NCBI GenBank assembly: GCA_041394945.1
Contig: JAWKHH010000002.1
Coordinates: 1-64,000 of the forward strand
Length of the DNA: 64,000 nt
Reading direction: 5' to 3'
DNA from: Bryobacteraceae bacterium
GTDB lineage: Bacteria; Acidobacteriota; Terriglobia; Bryobacterales; Bryobacteraceae
Shown: one piece after another, positions 1 to 7,911 of the stretch
Layout: each line of letters begins with the position of its first letter
Position numbering within the stretch: position 1 is the stretch's first letter
Notes under the pieces: generated by a model
Databases searched by the model: none
What the model saw: only the letters and a program-made list of their open reading frames with translations
What the model was told of the DNA's origin: nothing
Program-made: the position numbers and the translations under genes

Positions 1-2
1 TG

Positions 3-194
3 ATCCATCTTGGCCTGTTCGACATTCTTGAAGACGCCATCGCAGCAAGACGCGAAGCTGAATTGAAATACTTTGGATCATTCGCCGGTACCGCCAACCA
101 ACAGCCGAACGAACAAACTCCAACCCGCAAAAAACCACCTGTCCGCGAAGTCAATCCAAAGCCAGACGCGCCGCCGAAGACCGAAGCAGCTTAG
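3..194 (+). CDS. C-terminal fragment of an unknown protein in an integrated element
   Basis: An open frame enters from the left edge and runs 63 codons to a TAG at 192-194, so only the C-terminus is visible. It reads as a short charged helix followed by a Pro/Lys/Glu-rich tail. I do not recognise it. The next gene starts 5 bases after the stop, which suggests one transcript. Base composition is visibly less GC-rich than the rest of the window, consistent with the integrated element inferred from the recombinase and tRNA to the right. The reading could be fortuitous. Confidence 0.35.
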   Translation: MHLGLFDILEDAIAARREAELKYFGSFAGTANQQPNEQTPTRKKPPVREVNPKPDAPPKTEAA

Positions 195-199
195 AGTCC

Positions 200-511
200 A
201 TGCAAAAAGCGATACGAAAAAAGATCGAAGCGGCGTTGTCCGGTGTCGATCTTTCCGCGAAGCCAAAGCCGGAATCAACAAGCACTGTCGCAAACGTCCA
301 GTATGTCGTAGACCGCACCATCCAGGAAACGAAAACTTGGACGTTGAAACAAATTGCGGACAAGCACCAATTAGACTATTCGACCGTCTACCGACAATTG
401 ATTGGGAAACCCGGATGCTTTCGATTTGGCAAAGCAATTCGGGTCTCTGACTCTCTCTATCGATCTTGGCTTGAACAAGCTGCTATCGAAGGTATCAGAC
501 TGACAGCTTGA
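200..511 (+). CDS. Excisionase-like helix-turn-helix protein
   Basis: A 103-residue protein. Its C-terminal half has the layout of excisionase/AlpA-type (MerR-like) DNA-binding domains: WTLKQIADKHQLDYSTVYR is the helix-turn-helix, then a hydrophobic wing with a basic residue (FRFGKAIRV) and a closing helix (SLYRSWLEQA). Such proteins direct excision or act as small regulators of integrated elements. The N-terminal 50 residues are Lys/Pro-rich and unassigned. Its 3' end overlaps the 3' end of the convergent recombinase gene by 17 bases. Pairing with a recombinase beside a tRNA supports an excision-control role, which is inference. A plain transcriptional regulator is the alternative. Confidence 0.55.
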   Translation: MQKAIRKKIEAALSGVDLSAKPKPESTSTVANVQYVVDRTIQETKTWTLKQIADKHQLDYSTVYRQLIGKPGCFRFGKAIRVSDSLYRSWLEQAAIEGIRLTA

Positions 512-1838
512 GTGCTTCAGCCATCTTCAACGCGCCTTCTCTCTGTTCGGCCACACAAAATTTCGCATAGTGTGTCCGAACAACCTCTTCAGTGTCACCG
601 ACGTATTGAGCTACCAGCCTAGTCGAAACCCCTGCCCGAAGAAGAGTCGCACAGAACGTATGTCGGAACCTGTGCGGAATTGGCGGGTTCTCAAACTTCG
701 CTCCATCCTCTTCCATCAGATCCGCCGCTATCTCGAACACTCGCGTCACCCTCTTTCGCCATGCCGTAGTGTTGGTTCTTCGACGTTCTTCATTCCCTCC
801 ACCAAAGAAAAAATATCGATCTTGCTTCAAGGGCATGTCCATCAACGCCGCGACCAGATCAGGATGTGCGGGAACATGGACGTGATTTTCCTTCCGCGAA
901 TTCTCCGTCTTCTTCGGCCTGAAGCTGATGGCATGAGTATAAGGGCCAACCGCAAATTCGACTAGCTGATCCCTGGTAAGCATGACGGCATCTGAAATCC
1001 TCATGCCGGTATGCCTCATTGTCAGGATGAAGTTCAGAACCTCTGTCGCGTTCTGCTGCCCTGTCCTCTTGACCTTGAACCCTTTTCCATCGGTCACCAG
1101 CTTCGTCGCCTCATAGATGTACTTCAGTTCGGTTTCGGAGAACGGTTCTTTCGGTTCGATCTTCTGGGGTGCTTCGATGCCATGCCGCCGCGATGCCCAG
1201 TTGTCCGATAGCCATTCCCGCGACACACAGAAAGTCAGGAACGCTCGAAGCGACGTGACCAGCCGCCCGATTGTGTTCGGCCCAAGCTGGACTGGATCAG
1301 GTGTCGTTTCGGTCTTTCGGTTCTTGGTCGGATTCAGGGACACCCAAGATTTTCTGAACCGACTCCAGACGACAGCACTGTCCATCTGCTGAACGAACGC
1401 GATTCCTTCAGCATCGGCGAATGGGATCAGGCGTCCAGTCAACAGTTGCTCGAATTGCTTGACCGTCGCTGCTTCTCTGTAGTTGAGGCGCTTTGAGTCC
1501 AGGAACGCTTCTACGGCATCACGGACGGTCACAAGCTGATATCCGTCGTTTGCTGGTGCGGGCGCGGTCTCAGCCGATCCTGACGCTGCCCACGATGCCG
1601 CCATTTTCTTTGCGTCGTCCCAAATCCGCTGACCAGTCGTCTTCGGTCTCAGGTACCGGCGATTCGCACCAGATCCCAAATTCCCTTCAGCGTAGATCGG
1701 GCAATGGCAATCGGCCTTCGCGTCCCTCCGGTTTTTCACTTTGATCGTGTCGTGTTCGTAGACTCGATCTTCCTTCTGGTACCCGCGAACGCATCCGGCT
1801 TCATGGCGTCGAAACAGCTTCAGTGTGGTGGGTGACAT
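495..1838 (-). CDS. int: Tyrosine recombinase (integrase) of an element inserted at tRNA-Sec
   Basis: A 447-residue site-specific recombinase. The catalytic core is recognisable: the first arginine in RHTGMRISDA (about residue 280), the box II His-x-x-Arg in HRFRHTF (H389, R392) and the nucleophile Tyr in RTHYAKF (Y424). The usual second box II histidine/tryptophan lies in YVGDTEEVV, where the common GH is GD. The N-terminus has a Cys/His patch (CHCPIY) and a core-binding region around residues 100-220. The gene starts 76 bases from the 3' end of the selenocysteine tRNA and reads away from it, the usual arrangement for tRNA-targeted islands. The start ATG (1836-1838) lies inside an 11-bp inverted repeat. 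Base composition is lower in GC than the chromosomal genes to the right. Confidence 0.9.
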   Translation of the reverse strand: MSPTTLKLFRRHEAGCVRGYQKEDRVYEHDTIKVKNRRDAKADCHCPIYAEGNLGSGANRRYLRPKTTGQRIWDDAKKMAASWAASGSAETAPAPANDGYQLVTVRDAVEAFLDSKRLNYREAATVKQFEQLLTGRLIPFADAEGIAFVQQMDSAVVWSRFRKSWVSLNPTKNRKTETTPDPVQLGPNTIGRLVTSLRAFLTFCVSREWLSDNWASRRHGIEAPQKIEPKEPFSETELKYIYEATKLVTDGKGFKVKRTGQQNATEVLNFILTMRHTGMRISDAVMLTRDQLVEFAVGPYTHAISFRPKKTENSRKENHVHVPAHPDLVAALMDMPLKQDRYFFFGGGNEERRRTNTTAWRKRVTRVFEIAADLMEEDGAKFENPPIPHRFRHTFCATLLRAGVSTRLVAQYVGDTEEVVRTHYAKFCVAEQREGALKMAEALKLSV

Positions 1839-1869
1839 GGCGCTTTCATGTTACCTCAATGTCACCCAC
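1828..1869. promoter_or_regulatory. 11-bp perfect inverted repeat spanning the integrase start
   Basis: GTGGGTGACAT (1828-1838) is repeated exactly in inverse orientation as ATGTCACCCAC (1859-1869), with 20 bases between. The left arm contains the integrase start codon, and the right arm lies between integrase and the tRNA. It could be an autoregulatory operator or an arm-type site for recombinase or excisionase. Function is inference; the repeat is read directly. Confidence 0.5.
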
Positions 1870-1913
1870 AATTTTCGACCGTCATCAAGTGCCGTGTTTT
1901 CAACGACTTAAAA

Positions 1914-2008
1914 TGGCGGAAGCCAGTGGGAGTCGAACCCACCCGCGACACAGAGTGCCGCACGCTGGTTTTGAAGACCAGGCCCAGCACCGGCCAAGAT
2001 TAGCTTCC
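1914..2008 (-). tRNA. selC: tRNA-Sec (selenocysteine, anticodon TCA)
   Basis: Read on the minus strand this folds as bacterial tRNA-Sec: an 8-bp acceptor stem (GGAAGCTA with TGGCTTCC), a 6-bp D stem around the loop CGGT, a 5-bp anticodon stem CTGGT/ACCAG with loop CTTCAAA (anticodon TCA, 1972-1974), a long variable arm with a 7-bp stem (GCGGCAC/GTGTCGC), and a T arm GTGGG-TTCGACT-CCCAC. The discriminator is G and the CCA is encoded. The 8-bp acceptor, long D stem and UCA anticodon exclude tRNA-Ser. The host must therefore decode UGA as selenocysteine; selA, selB and selD are not in the window. Its 3' end is the likely attachment core for the adjacent element. Confidence 0.96.
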
Positions 2009-2059
2009 TCGGATAGTGTAGCGGAGTGGCGGGGGGGTGGGCGGCCGTAGGATGAAGGC

Positions 2060-2401
2060 ATGCTGATGGTCGAGGAGACCTACCTGCTGCTGGCACTCAC
2101 GGCGCGCGGGCTGACGGACGCGCAGTTCGAGGAGCTGTGCCATCAATACAAGGCATACCGGGTGGAGTACACGGCTGAGAGGGAGATCATTGTTATGCCG
2201 CCGACGGATCCTCGAACGGGAATGCGCAATTCGGCGATCGATGCGCAGTTGTGGTTGTGGGCTTCGAAGGACGGCCGGAGCGGTGTGACCGATTCGAGCG
2301 CGGGGTTTGCGTTGCCGGACGGATCGCGGCTGTCGCCGGACGCGGCATGGATTTCGCGGGGGCGGCTGGGGCGGCGGCCGGTGTGGGATCCGGCGGCCTA
2401 G
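2060..2401 (+). pseudogene. Truncated Uma2-family (DUF820) nuclease-fold protein
   Basis: These 113 residues match the N-terminal half of Uma2-family proteins: an early helical part, a strand with EREIIVMPPTDPRTGMRN, and the stretch ending LPDGSRLSPDAAWISRGRLG. Family members are usually about 180-200 residues. The segment that normally follows, carrying the rest of the PD-(D/E)xK-type core, is missing; the frame ends at TAG and the missing part is not found in another frame before the next gene. The start has a plausible ribosome site (AGGATGAAGG). It sits directly beyond selC, so decay near an integration hotspot is possible. Confidence 0.6.
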
Positions 2402-2453
2402 CTTCTTCCAAACTCAAGATCGCGGCCGGCGCGCCGATAAGATCGCTTATCCG

Positions 2454-2867
2454 ATGAACCAACAGACGGTCCGTGTACTGCTGATCGAAGACTGTCCGGA
2501 TTATGCCGGTGTTGTTCATGACTGGCTCAGTGCGCTTGCGGATGAGGAGAGTGCGGGCTTCGACCTGGTCTGGCGCCAGAGCCTGGGTGAAGGACTCGAG
2601 CGGGTGCGCGATGGCGGCATCGATCTCGTGCTGCTCGACCGGGGGCTTCCCGATTGCCCGGGGTGTTCGCTGGCCGCGTTTCGAGCGGCATTTCCGGCGA
2701 CGCCGGTGATCATGCTGACCGGCGTGGAGAGCGAGCTGGACGCGACACGGCTGCTCGAAGACGGCGCAGTGGACTACCTGGTGAAGCACATCTGCGACGC
2801 CAAGACGCTGCGCGGGGCGATCTGGGACTTCGTGGAGAATCCGGAGCGGATCCGCGTGGTGCGGTAG
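2454..2867 (+). CDS. Single-domain response regulator (CheY-like receiver)
   Basis: A 137-residue protein that is almost wholly a receiver domain. The acidic pair is in LLIEDC (about residues 11-13), the phospho-accepting Asp in LVLLDRGLPD, the conserved Thr in MLTGVESE and the Lys in DYLVKH. There is no output domain, so it would work by phosphotransfer or by binding a partner. The longer upstream frame has composition unlike protein, so the ATG at 2454 is preferred. No cognate histidine kinase is nearby. Confidence 0.85.
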   Translation: MNQQTVRVLLIEDCPDYAGVVHDWLSALADEESAGFDLVWRQSLGEGLERVRDGGIDLVLLDRGLPDCPGCSLAAFRAAFPATPVIMLTGVESELDATRLLEDGAVDYLVKHICDAKTLRGAIWDFVENPERIRVVR

Positions 2868-2904
2868 ACGGGCTCAAACGGAACGCCGCGGCGGGAGAGA
2901 ATAG

Positions 2905-4398
2905 GTGGTGATGCCAGCAGCGGAAACGAACAACGAAGTACTTGATTTTGTCGGCGGGGCGTGGCGGCGGCCGACGTCGGAAGCAGGGACGGAGGTGCTG
3001 AATCCGGCAACGGGGGCGGTGATCGCGCGATCGCCGGCGGGGTCGGCGGAGGATGTGAGCGCGGCCGTGGAGGCGGCGTCGGCGGCGTTTCCGGCGTGGC
3101 GGGCGATGCCACCGGCGGAACGGATCCAATACTTGTTTCGGCTGAAGCAACTGCTGGAGGATCACTTCGAAGGGCTGGCGCGGCTGATCACGACCGAGAA
3201 CGGGAAGACCCTCGACGAGGCGAAGGGCGAGCTGCGGCGCGGGATCGAGAACGTGGAAGTGGCGTGCGGGATCCCGACGCTGATGCAGGGTTACAACCTG
3301 GAGAACGTGGCGGCGGGGATCGATGAATCGATGTTCCGGCAGCCGCTGGGGGTAGTGGCGGTGATTACGCCGTTCAACTTTCCGGCGATGATTCCGCTGT
3401 GGTTTCTGCCGTACGCGATCGCTTGCGGGAACACTCTTGTGCTGAAGCCATCGGAGCGGGTGCCGCTGTGCCTGGCGCGCATCGTGGAACTGATCGCGAA
3501 GACGGGATTGCCGGGCGGCGTGGTGAACCTGGTGAACGGCGGGAAGGCGGCGGTGGACGCGATTCTGGATCATCCGGCGGTGCGGGCGGTGAGCTTCGTG
3601 GGATCGACGGCGGTGGCGCGGTACGTGTATGCCCGGGGCTCGGCGAAAGGGAAGCGGGTGCAGTGCCAGGGCGGGGCGAAGAATCACGTGGTGGTGCTGC
3701 CGGACGCCGATCTGGAGACGACGACGCGGATCATCGCCGATAGCGCGTACGGGTGCGCGGGTCAGCGGTGCCTGGCGGTATCGGTGGCGGTGACGGTGGG
3801 CGGGGCGCGGGAGTGGTTCGCGAAGTCGATCGCGGAGACGGCGGCGGCGATGCGGGTGGGGTCCGGGCTTGAGGCGGGCGTGCAGATGGGACCGGTGATC
3901 ACAGCGGCGAGCAAGGATCGGATCGGGCAGTTGATCGCGCAAGGAGCGGCGGAGGGAGCTCGGCCGGTGGTGGACGGGCGTGGAGCGAGGGTAGGCGAAT
4001 GCCCGGACGGGAGCTTTGTGGGTCCGACGGTACTCGACGGCGTGCCGGCGGGGAGCAGCCTGGCGGAGACAGAGATTTTCGGTCCGGTACTGAGCCTGAT
4101 TCACGCCGATGGGGTGGACGAGGCGATGGAGCTGATCGCGCGGAATTCGTACGGGAACGCGTCGTCGATCTTCACAGGGAGCGGGGCTGCGGCGCGCAAG
4201 TTCCGGAACCTGATTCCGACGGGCAATGTGGGGGTGAATATCGGCGTTGCGGCTCCGATGGCTTACTTTCCATTCAGCGGATGGAAGGGGAGTTTCTTCG
4301 GCGTGCTGCATGCGCAGGGACGGGACGCAGTGGAGTTCTATACGGAAAAGAAAGTCGTGATCGAACGATGGCCGAAGGAATGGAGCCGGAAGTTTTGA
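2905..4398 (+). CDS. mmsA: Methylmalonate-semialdehyde dehydrogenase (CoA-acylating)
   Basis: A 497-residue ALDH-superfamily enzyme expected to convert (methyl)malonate semialdehyde plus CoA and NAD+ to propionyl- or acetyl-CoA in valine, inositol or pyrimidine catabolism. Family-specific stretches are present: ITPFNFPAMIPLWFLPYAIA, FVGSTAVARYVY, the QCQGGAKNH motif and the catalytic Cys289 in GCAGQRCLAVS. Length is normal. Three start codons lie close together (GTG 2905, GTG 2908, ATG 2911) after a GGGAGAG ribosome site; spacing slightly favours the GTG codons. Its stop overlaps the next start (TGATG), so the DUF1080 gene is probably cotranslated. Confidence 0.92.
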   Translation: MVMPAAETNNEVLDFVGGAWRRPTSEAGTEVLNPATGAVIARSPAGSAEDVSAAVEAASAAFPAWRAMPPAERIQYLFRLKQLLEDHFEGLARLITTENGKTLDEAKGELRRGIENVEVACGIPTLMQGYNLENVAAGIDESMFRQPLGVVAVITPFNFPAMIPLWFLPYAIACGNTLVLKPSERVPLCLARIVELIAKTGLPGGVVNLVNGGKAAVDAILDHPAVRAVSFVGSTAVARYVYARGSAKGKRVQCQGGAKNHVVVLPDADLETTTRIIADSAYGCAGQRCLAVSVAVTVGGAREWFAKSIAETAAAMRVGSGLEAGVQMGPVITAASKDRIGQLIAQGAAEGARPVVDGRGARVGECPDGSFVGPTVLDGVPAGSSLAETEIFGPVLSLIHADGVDEAMELIARNSYGNASSIFTGSGAAARKFRNLIPTGNVGVNIGVAAPMAYFPFSGWKGSFFGVLHAQGRDAVEFYTEKKVVIERWPKEWSRKF

Positions 4399-5027
4399 TG
4401 GCGCGGCCAGGCTGGCTGCTGGCGTTGGGGAGCCTGGCGGTGGCGGCGATGGGGCAGACTCCGGAGGCGGAGTGGAAGCCGCTATTCGACGGCAAATCGT
4501 TGGGGCACTGGAAGGCGACGCCGTTTCCGCGTCAGCGCGGGGTGCGCGTGGAAGACGGAACGATTGTGCTGCCGGCGGGACAGCCGTTGACGGGGGTGAC
4601 GTGGCAGGGCGAGTTTCCGGGGTCGGGGTACGAGCTTCGGTTCGAGGCGGTGCGGCGGCTGGGAGGCGATTTCTTTGCGAGTGTGACGCTGCCGGCTGGG
4701 GGGAACTACGCGACATGGGTGCTGGGTGGATGGGGCGGCGACATCGTGGGGATTTCGTCGATCGATAACTGGGATGCTTCCGATAACGAGACACGGAGTT
4801 ACTACACGTTCGAGACGGACCGGTGGTATTCGTTTCGGATTCGCGTGACGGGGAGCCGGATACAGGCTTGGATCGACGGGCAGAGGGTGGTGCATGTGAA
4901 CATCGCGGGTCGGGCGATCAGTTTGCGGCCGGGGGATATAGGGCTTTCGACGCCGCTGGGATTTGCGTCGTATAACACGACGGGCGGTATCCGGAAGATC
5001 GAATACCGCCCGGTGAGTGGGGATTAG
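4398..5027 (+). CDS. Secreted DUF1080 (3-keto-disaccharide hydrolase-like) protein
   Basis: A 209-residue protein with an N-terminal signal (hydrophobic WLLALGSLAVAAM, then GQT). The mature part begins WKPLFDGKSLGHWK, the hallmark opening of DUF1080, a lectin-like beta-sandwich fold; some members hydrolyse 3-keto-glycosides. The start at 4398 overlaps the mmsA stop and has GGAAG 5 bases upstream; an in-frame ATG at 4380 is less likely because it would lengthen the signal. The convergent Gfo/Idh/MocA gene ends 7 bases away. Extracytoplasmic sugar processing is a reasonable role, not proven by the sequence. Confidence 0.8.
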   Translation: MARPGWLLALGSLAVAAMGQTPEAEWKPLFDGKSLGHWKATPFPRQRGVRVEDGTIVLPAGQPLTGVTWQGEFPGSGYELRFEAVRRLGGDFFASVTLPAGGNYATWVLGGWGGDIVGISSIDNWDASDNETRSYYTFETDRWYSFRIRVTGSRIQAWIDGQRVVHVNIAGRAISLRPGDIGLSTPLGFASYNTTGGIRKIEYRPVSGD

Positions 5028-5034
5028 GGGCGAG

Positions 5035-6630
5035 TTAGCCGTCGAGTTTCCAGTTGGGGCGGTAGGTCCGCTTCAACCAGTCGTTGGCTTCGGCCATGTT
5101 GGTGATGCGGCCGGCGGCGGGGTCGTAGGTGAGTTTCTTTCCGGCGCGATGAGCGACCAGGCCGAGGAGCATCTGTTCGATCATGGAGCCAGCGTAGTCG
5201 AAGTCGCAGTTCGTTTTCGAACTGGTTCCGTAGGTGGCGCTGTTGCGGTTGCCTTTGCAGGCCTCGATCCATTCCTGCTGGAAGGGGTCCTGCCGGCCGG
5301 GGGGACGGCCTTCTTTTTGGGCGGCGGCGGCGGCTTCGACGGAGGTGTTCGGCATGCCGATGGCAGGAGGGATGTTGCCTTCCATCATCTGGACAGTGGG
5401 GAATCCGCTCGGTCCGACTTCGGCACTCGGCAAAGCGCGCATGCCGCCGGGAAGGGGTCCGGATGGACGGCGACCGCCACTCGCGCGCCGCTGCGGGGGG
5501 GCTTGCGTGGGCTGGCCGGCGCCCATGACAAGCGGGAGCAAGTTGTCCTTGGCGCGGCGCTTGTAGTAGGTGAAGTCGCCGTCGTCGTTGTTGGGGATGA
5601 CGATGCGGGACGTAAAATCGGCGAGGATTGCGCCCTTGGTCCCTTCGAAGATGGCGCCGTTGCCGATGTGTTCGACGTCGATGTAGCTTTTCGGCGATTC
5701 GGGCTTGAGACCGCCCTGGTACCAGACCAGCCTGACAGGGCCGCGCCAGGAGTTGCCGGGATGCTCGAAGATGGCTTTGAGGCGCACGGGGCAGATGTTG
5801 GGATCGTACTTGTCGCTGACCTCCCAATCGACGTCAATGGCCTGAGGCGCGCCGGCATCGACGGAGTTCCAGACGAGGTCCATGGTGTGGGCGCCCATGT
5901 CGCCCATCTGGCCGACGCCGAAATCGCGGTACATGTTCCAGAACAGGCAATTGAGTCCGCTCGAGCCGCCGAAGTATTGCGGACTATAGGGATGGTAGGG
6001 AGAGGGGCCGATCCACTGTTCGTACTGGAGGCTGGCTGGCGGCTGGCCTTCGGCCTGCGGATAACCGGGCCGGGGGAGTTTGCGGCTGTCCCAACTATGG
6101 ACGGTGTGCAACTCGCCGATGGCGCCGTCGAGGATGAGCTCGCGGACACGCTCGAAGTTCGGGTAGGCGTGGCGCTGGGTGCCGTGCTGGGTGGCGACCT
6201 TGGCCTTGCGCTTGATGTAGTTGGCGCGCACGGTTCTGGCTTCTTCGACGCTGATGCCGAGCGGCTTCTCGCAGAAGACATGCATGTCGCGGTTGAGCGC
6301 CCAGTTGGCGATGAAGGCGTGATGATGATCGGCGGTGCAGACAATCACGGCTTCGACGTCTTTCTGCTCCACGAGCTTGCGCCAGTCCCAGTAGGTTTTG
6401 GCCTTTGGGAAGATCCGCAGGGCTTCCTTCATGCGGAGTTCGTTGACGTCGCAAATGGCGACCACGTTTTCCTTGAGCATTGTGGCATAGTGGGCCGTGC
6501 CGCGTCCCCACACACCGATCAGAGCAATGTTAAGCCTGTTGCTCGGCGCGGTTTGTCCGCGAAGCACGCCGCTGCGCAGAATCGTCAGGCCCGCCGGTGC
6601 GGCGGTCTTCAGCAAGTCTCTTCTATTCAC
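5035..6630 (-). CDS. Twin-arginine Gfo/Idh/MocA-family oxidoreductase
   Basis: A 531-residue NAD(P)-dependent sugar-type oxidoreductase with an N-terminal twin-arginine leader (MNRRDLLKTAAPAG). The Rossmann fold starts at LNIALIGVWGRG; the dinucleotide-fold motif VFCEKPLGISVEEAR carries the usual EKP lysine, and the GGSSGLNCLFWNM region belongs to the substrate domain. Start is GTG at 6630, supported by AGGAGG 7 bases upstream. Acidobacteria and planctomycetes carry many exported members of this family, acting on glycosides or inositols; the substrate here is unknown. A long Gly/Pro/Arg-rich insertion lies near residues 375-400. Confidence 0.88.
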   Translation of the reverse strand: MNRRDLLKTAAPAGLTILRSGVLRGQTAPSNRLNIALIGVWGRGTAHYATMLKENVVAICDVNELRMKEALRIFPKAKTYWDWRKLVEQKDVEAVIVCTADHHHAFIANWALNRDMHVFCEKPLGISVEEARTVRANYIKRKAKVATQHGTQRHAYPNFERVRELILDGAIGELHTVHSWDSRKLPRPGYPQAEGQPPASLQYEQWIGPSPYHPYSPQYFGGSSGLNCLFWNMYRDFGVGQMGDMGAHTMDLVWNSVDAGAPQAIDVDWEVSDKYDPNICPVRLKAIFEHPGNSWRGPVRLVWYQGGLKPESPKSYIDVEHIGNGAIFEGTKGAILADFTSRIVIPNNDDGDFTYYKRRAKDNLLPLVMGAGQPTQAPPQRRASGGRRPSGPLPGGMRALPSAEVGPSGFPTVQMMEGNIPPAIGMPNTSVEAAAAAQKEGRPPGRQDPFQQEWIEACKGNRNSATYGTSSKTNCDFDYAGSMIEQMLLGLVAHRAGKKLTYDPAAGRITNMAEANDWLKRTYRPNWKLDG

Positions 6631-6977
6631 GCGATAGCCTCCTGGCTCTTCCGGCTTTCGCAGTCACACCGGGACTTGAAGCCGTTCTGTGTCGACCCTG
6701 GCCATGATACGCTTGTTGCGCGGGCCGTGTTCAAGTCGGCCTTCCGTCCCTCCGCTGCACGTGACAGACCGTTTCCGCACTCGTGGGCGGATGCTGCCAA
6801 CTCTATGTTTGCCCAGGGGTGCGAGTTGCTCGGATTCGAGTGCGTCGCGGTTTGCGGCGGCTGACTCCGCAGCCACTGAGCGAAATGCCACAGGAACTTC
6901 GAAACGGCGCGTGACGGAGACGGCCGGAGCGCCGGGTTCAGGAGAAGCCGCGCGGGCCATCCATCGCCGATCGGGTG
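6631..6977. other. Intergenic region with no supported gene
   Basis: This 347-bp stretch separates two minus-strand genes and presumably holds the promoter of the Gfo/Idh/MocA gene. Frames across it on both strands start within or run into neighbouring genes and show no recognisable protein. I see no tRNA-like fold and no convincing sigma70 hexamer pair. Confidence 0.5.
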
Positions 6978-7445
6978 TCAGGCAGTGGTGCTGGAGGCGC
7001 CCACTTCGACGGCGTGACCTTGTTCGAGCGCGCCAAGCGCGGCCGGCTGCTGATCGGCGGTGCAGTGCACCGAGAGAACGACGGCGCCTTTGCGAACATA
7101 TTCGCGATAGCGGACTGGCGGCCGGTCCGCGAGCCAGAGTCCGATGAGGGCTCCGGCGAAGGCAAACGTCAGGGTGGCGACAATGCCGGCGAGCACGTTC
7201 TGGAGCAGCAATCCCACGACGAGGCCGGCGACGGCGAAGCCGAGGATGAACAACGGTTCGCTGGTGAGGGCCTTGCCCCACTGGAAGGTGGTTTCGAGCC
7301 TGGTTAACGGAAATGTTGCCGGGTTACTGTCGGCGATCGGGTAAAGCTGAACGGCCATTCCCTTTGAGCGGAGAGTTGTGGCGGTTGATTCGGCGACGCT
7401 GGGATCGAGGAAGATGCCAGTTACCGGAAGGATTTCGTCGTGCAT
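6978..7445 (-). CDS. Two-helix inner-membrane protein of unknown function
   Basis: A 155-residue protein. The N-terminal 60 residues resemble small ferredoxin-like stress proteins (ILPVTGIFLDPSVAESTATT). Next come two Gly/Ala-rich membrane segments (PLFILGFAVAGLVVGLLL and IVATLTFAFAGALIGLWL) forming a glycine-zipper hairpin, then a soluble C-terminal tail. Start ATG has AGGAGG 5 bases upstream. It is divergent from the CcmH-like gene. No family can be named with confidence. Confidence 0.6.
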   Translation of the reverse strand: MHDEILPVTGIFLDPSVAESTATTLRSKGMAVQLYPIADSNPATFPLTRLETTFQWGKALTSEPLFILGFAVAGLVVGLLLQNVLAGIVATLTFAFAGALIGLWLADRPPVRYREYVRKGAVVLSVHCTADQQPAALGALEQGHAVEVGASSTTA

Positions 7446-7539
7446 GGCGAACCTCCTACCACGGTTGGTGCAAGTATGCTTCCAGTTTCTTTGTCACGCG
7501 AGAGCCGCCCGACGCGTCGAAATGAGTAGGAGGATTCAC

Positions 7540-7881
7540 GTGACCGCCCTGGTGGTATTGTTGCTCATCGCGACACCGCAACAGACGGAACGGGTTCGAG
7601 CGCTGGAACGGAAGCTGATGGCGCCGTGCTGTTATCAGACAACACTGGCCGAGCACCATAGCGAAGCGGCGAACGAGATGAAGGCGGAGATCGCGGCGTT
7701 GGTTACCGAAGGCAGGACCGATCGGGAGATCGTGGAGGTCTACAAGCAACGGTATGGGGCGCGGATTCTGGCGGAGCCTGAGGGCGCCACGGGTGTGTGG
7801 CTGAAGACGGTTCCGCTGGCGGCGGTGCTAGTCGGGCTAGCGCTGGTGGTGTTTGTGATTCACCGATGGCTTAGCGGCTGA
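7540..7881 (+). CDS. CcmH/NrfF-like cytochrome c maturation protein, CC variant
   Basis: A 113-residue membrane-anchored protein resembling CcmH/CycL/NrfF, which hold apocytochrome thiols for haem ligation in the periplasm. The signal (VVLLLIATP) is followed by the helical CcmH region (MKAEIAALVTEGRTDREIVEVYKQRYG) and a C-terminal membrane segment (about residues 88-108). The usual LRCxxC redox motif is LMAPCCYQ here, with adjacent C30 and C31. GTG at 7540 is chosen because AGGAGG lies 6 bases upstream; the earlier ATG at 7522 has no site. No other Ccm genes are nearby. Confidence 0.7.
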   Translation: MTALVVLLLIATPQQTERVRALERKLMAPCCYQTTLAEHHSEAANEMKAEIAALVTEGRTDREIVEVYKQRYGARILAEPEGATGVWLKTVPLAAVLVGLALVVFVIHRWLSG

Positions 7882-7911
7882 GAATTCGACGCCGCGGCGA
7901 AGACGGCGCGG

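Noticed and set aside
2710..4794. 694-codon minus-strand open frame
   Set aside because: Antisense to mmsA and DUF1080, Arg/His/Pro-rich, no motifs.
5017..6864. 615-codon plus-strand open frame
   Set aside because: Antisense to the Gfo/Idh/MocA gene, whose motifs, leader and ribosome site are clear.
6664..7281. 205-codon minus-strand ORF in the gap after the Gfo/Idh/MocA gene
   Set aside because: Overlaps the two-helix membrane protein in another frame and is Arg-rich without motifs.
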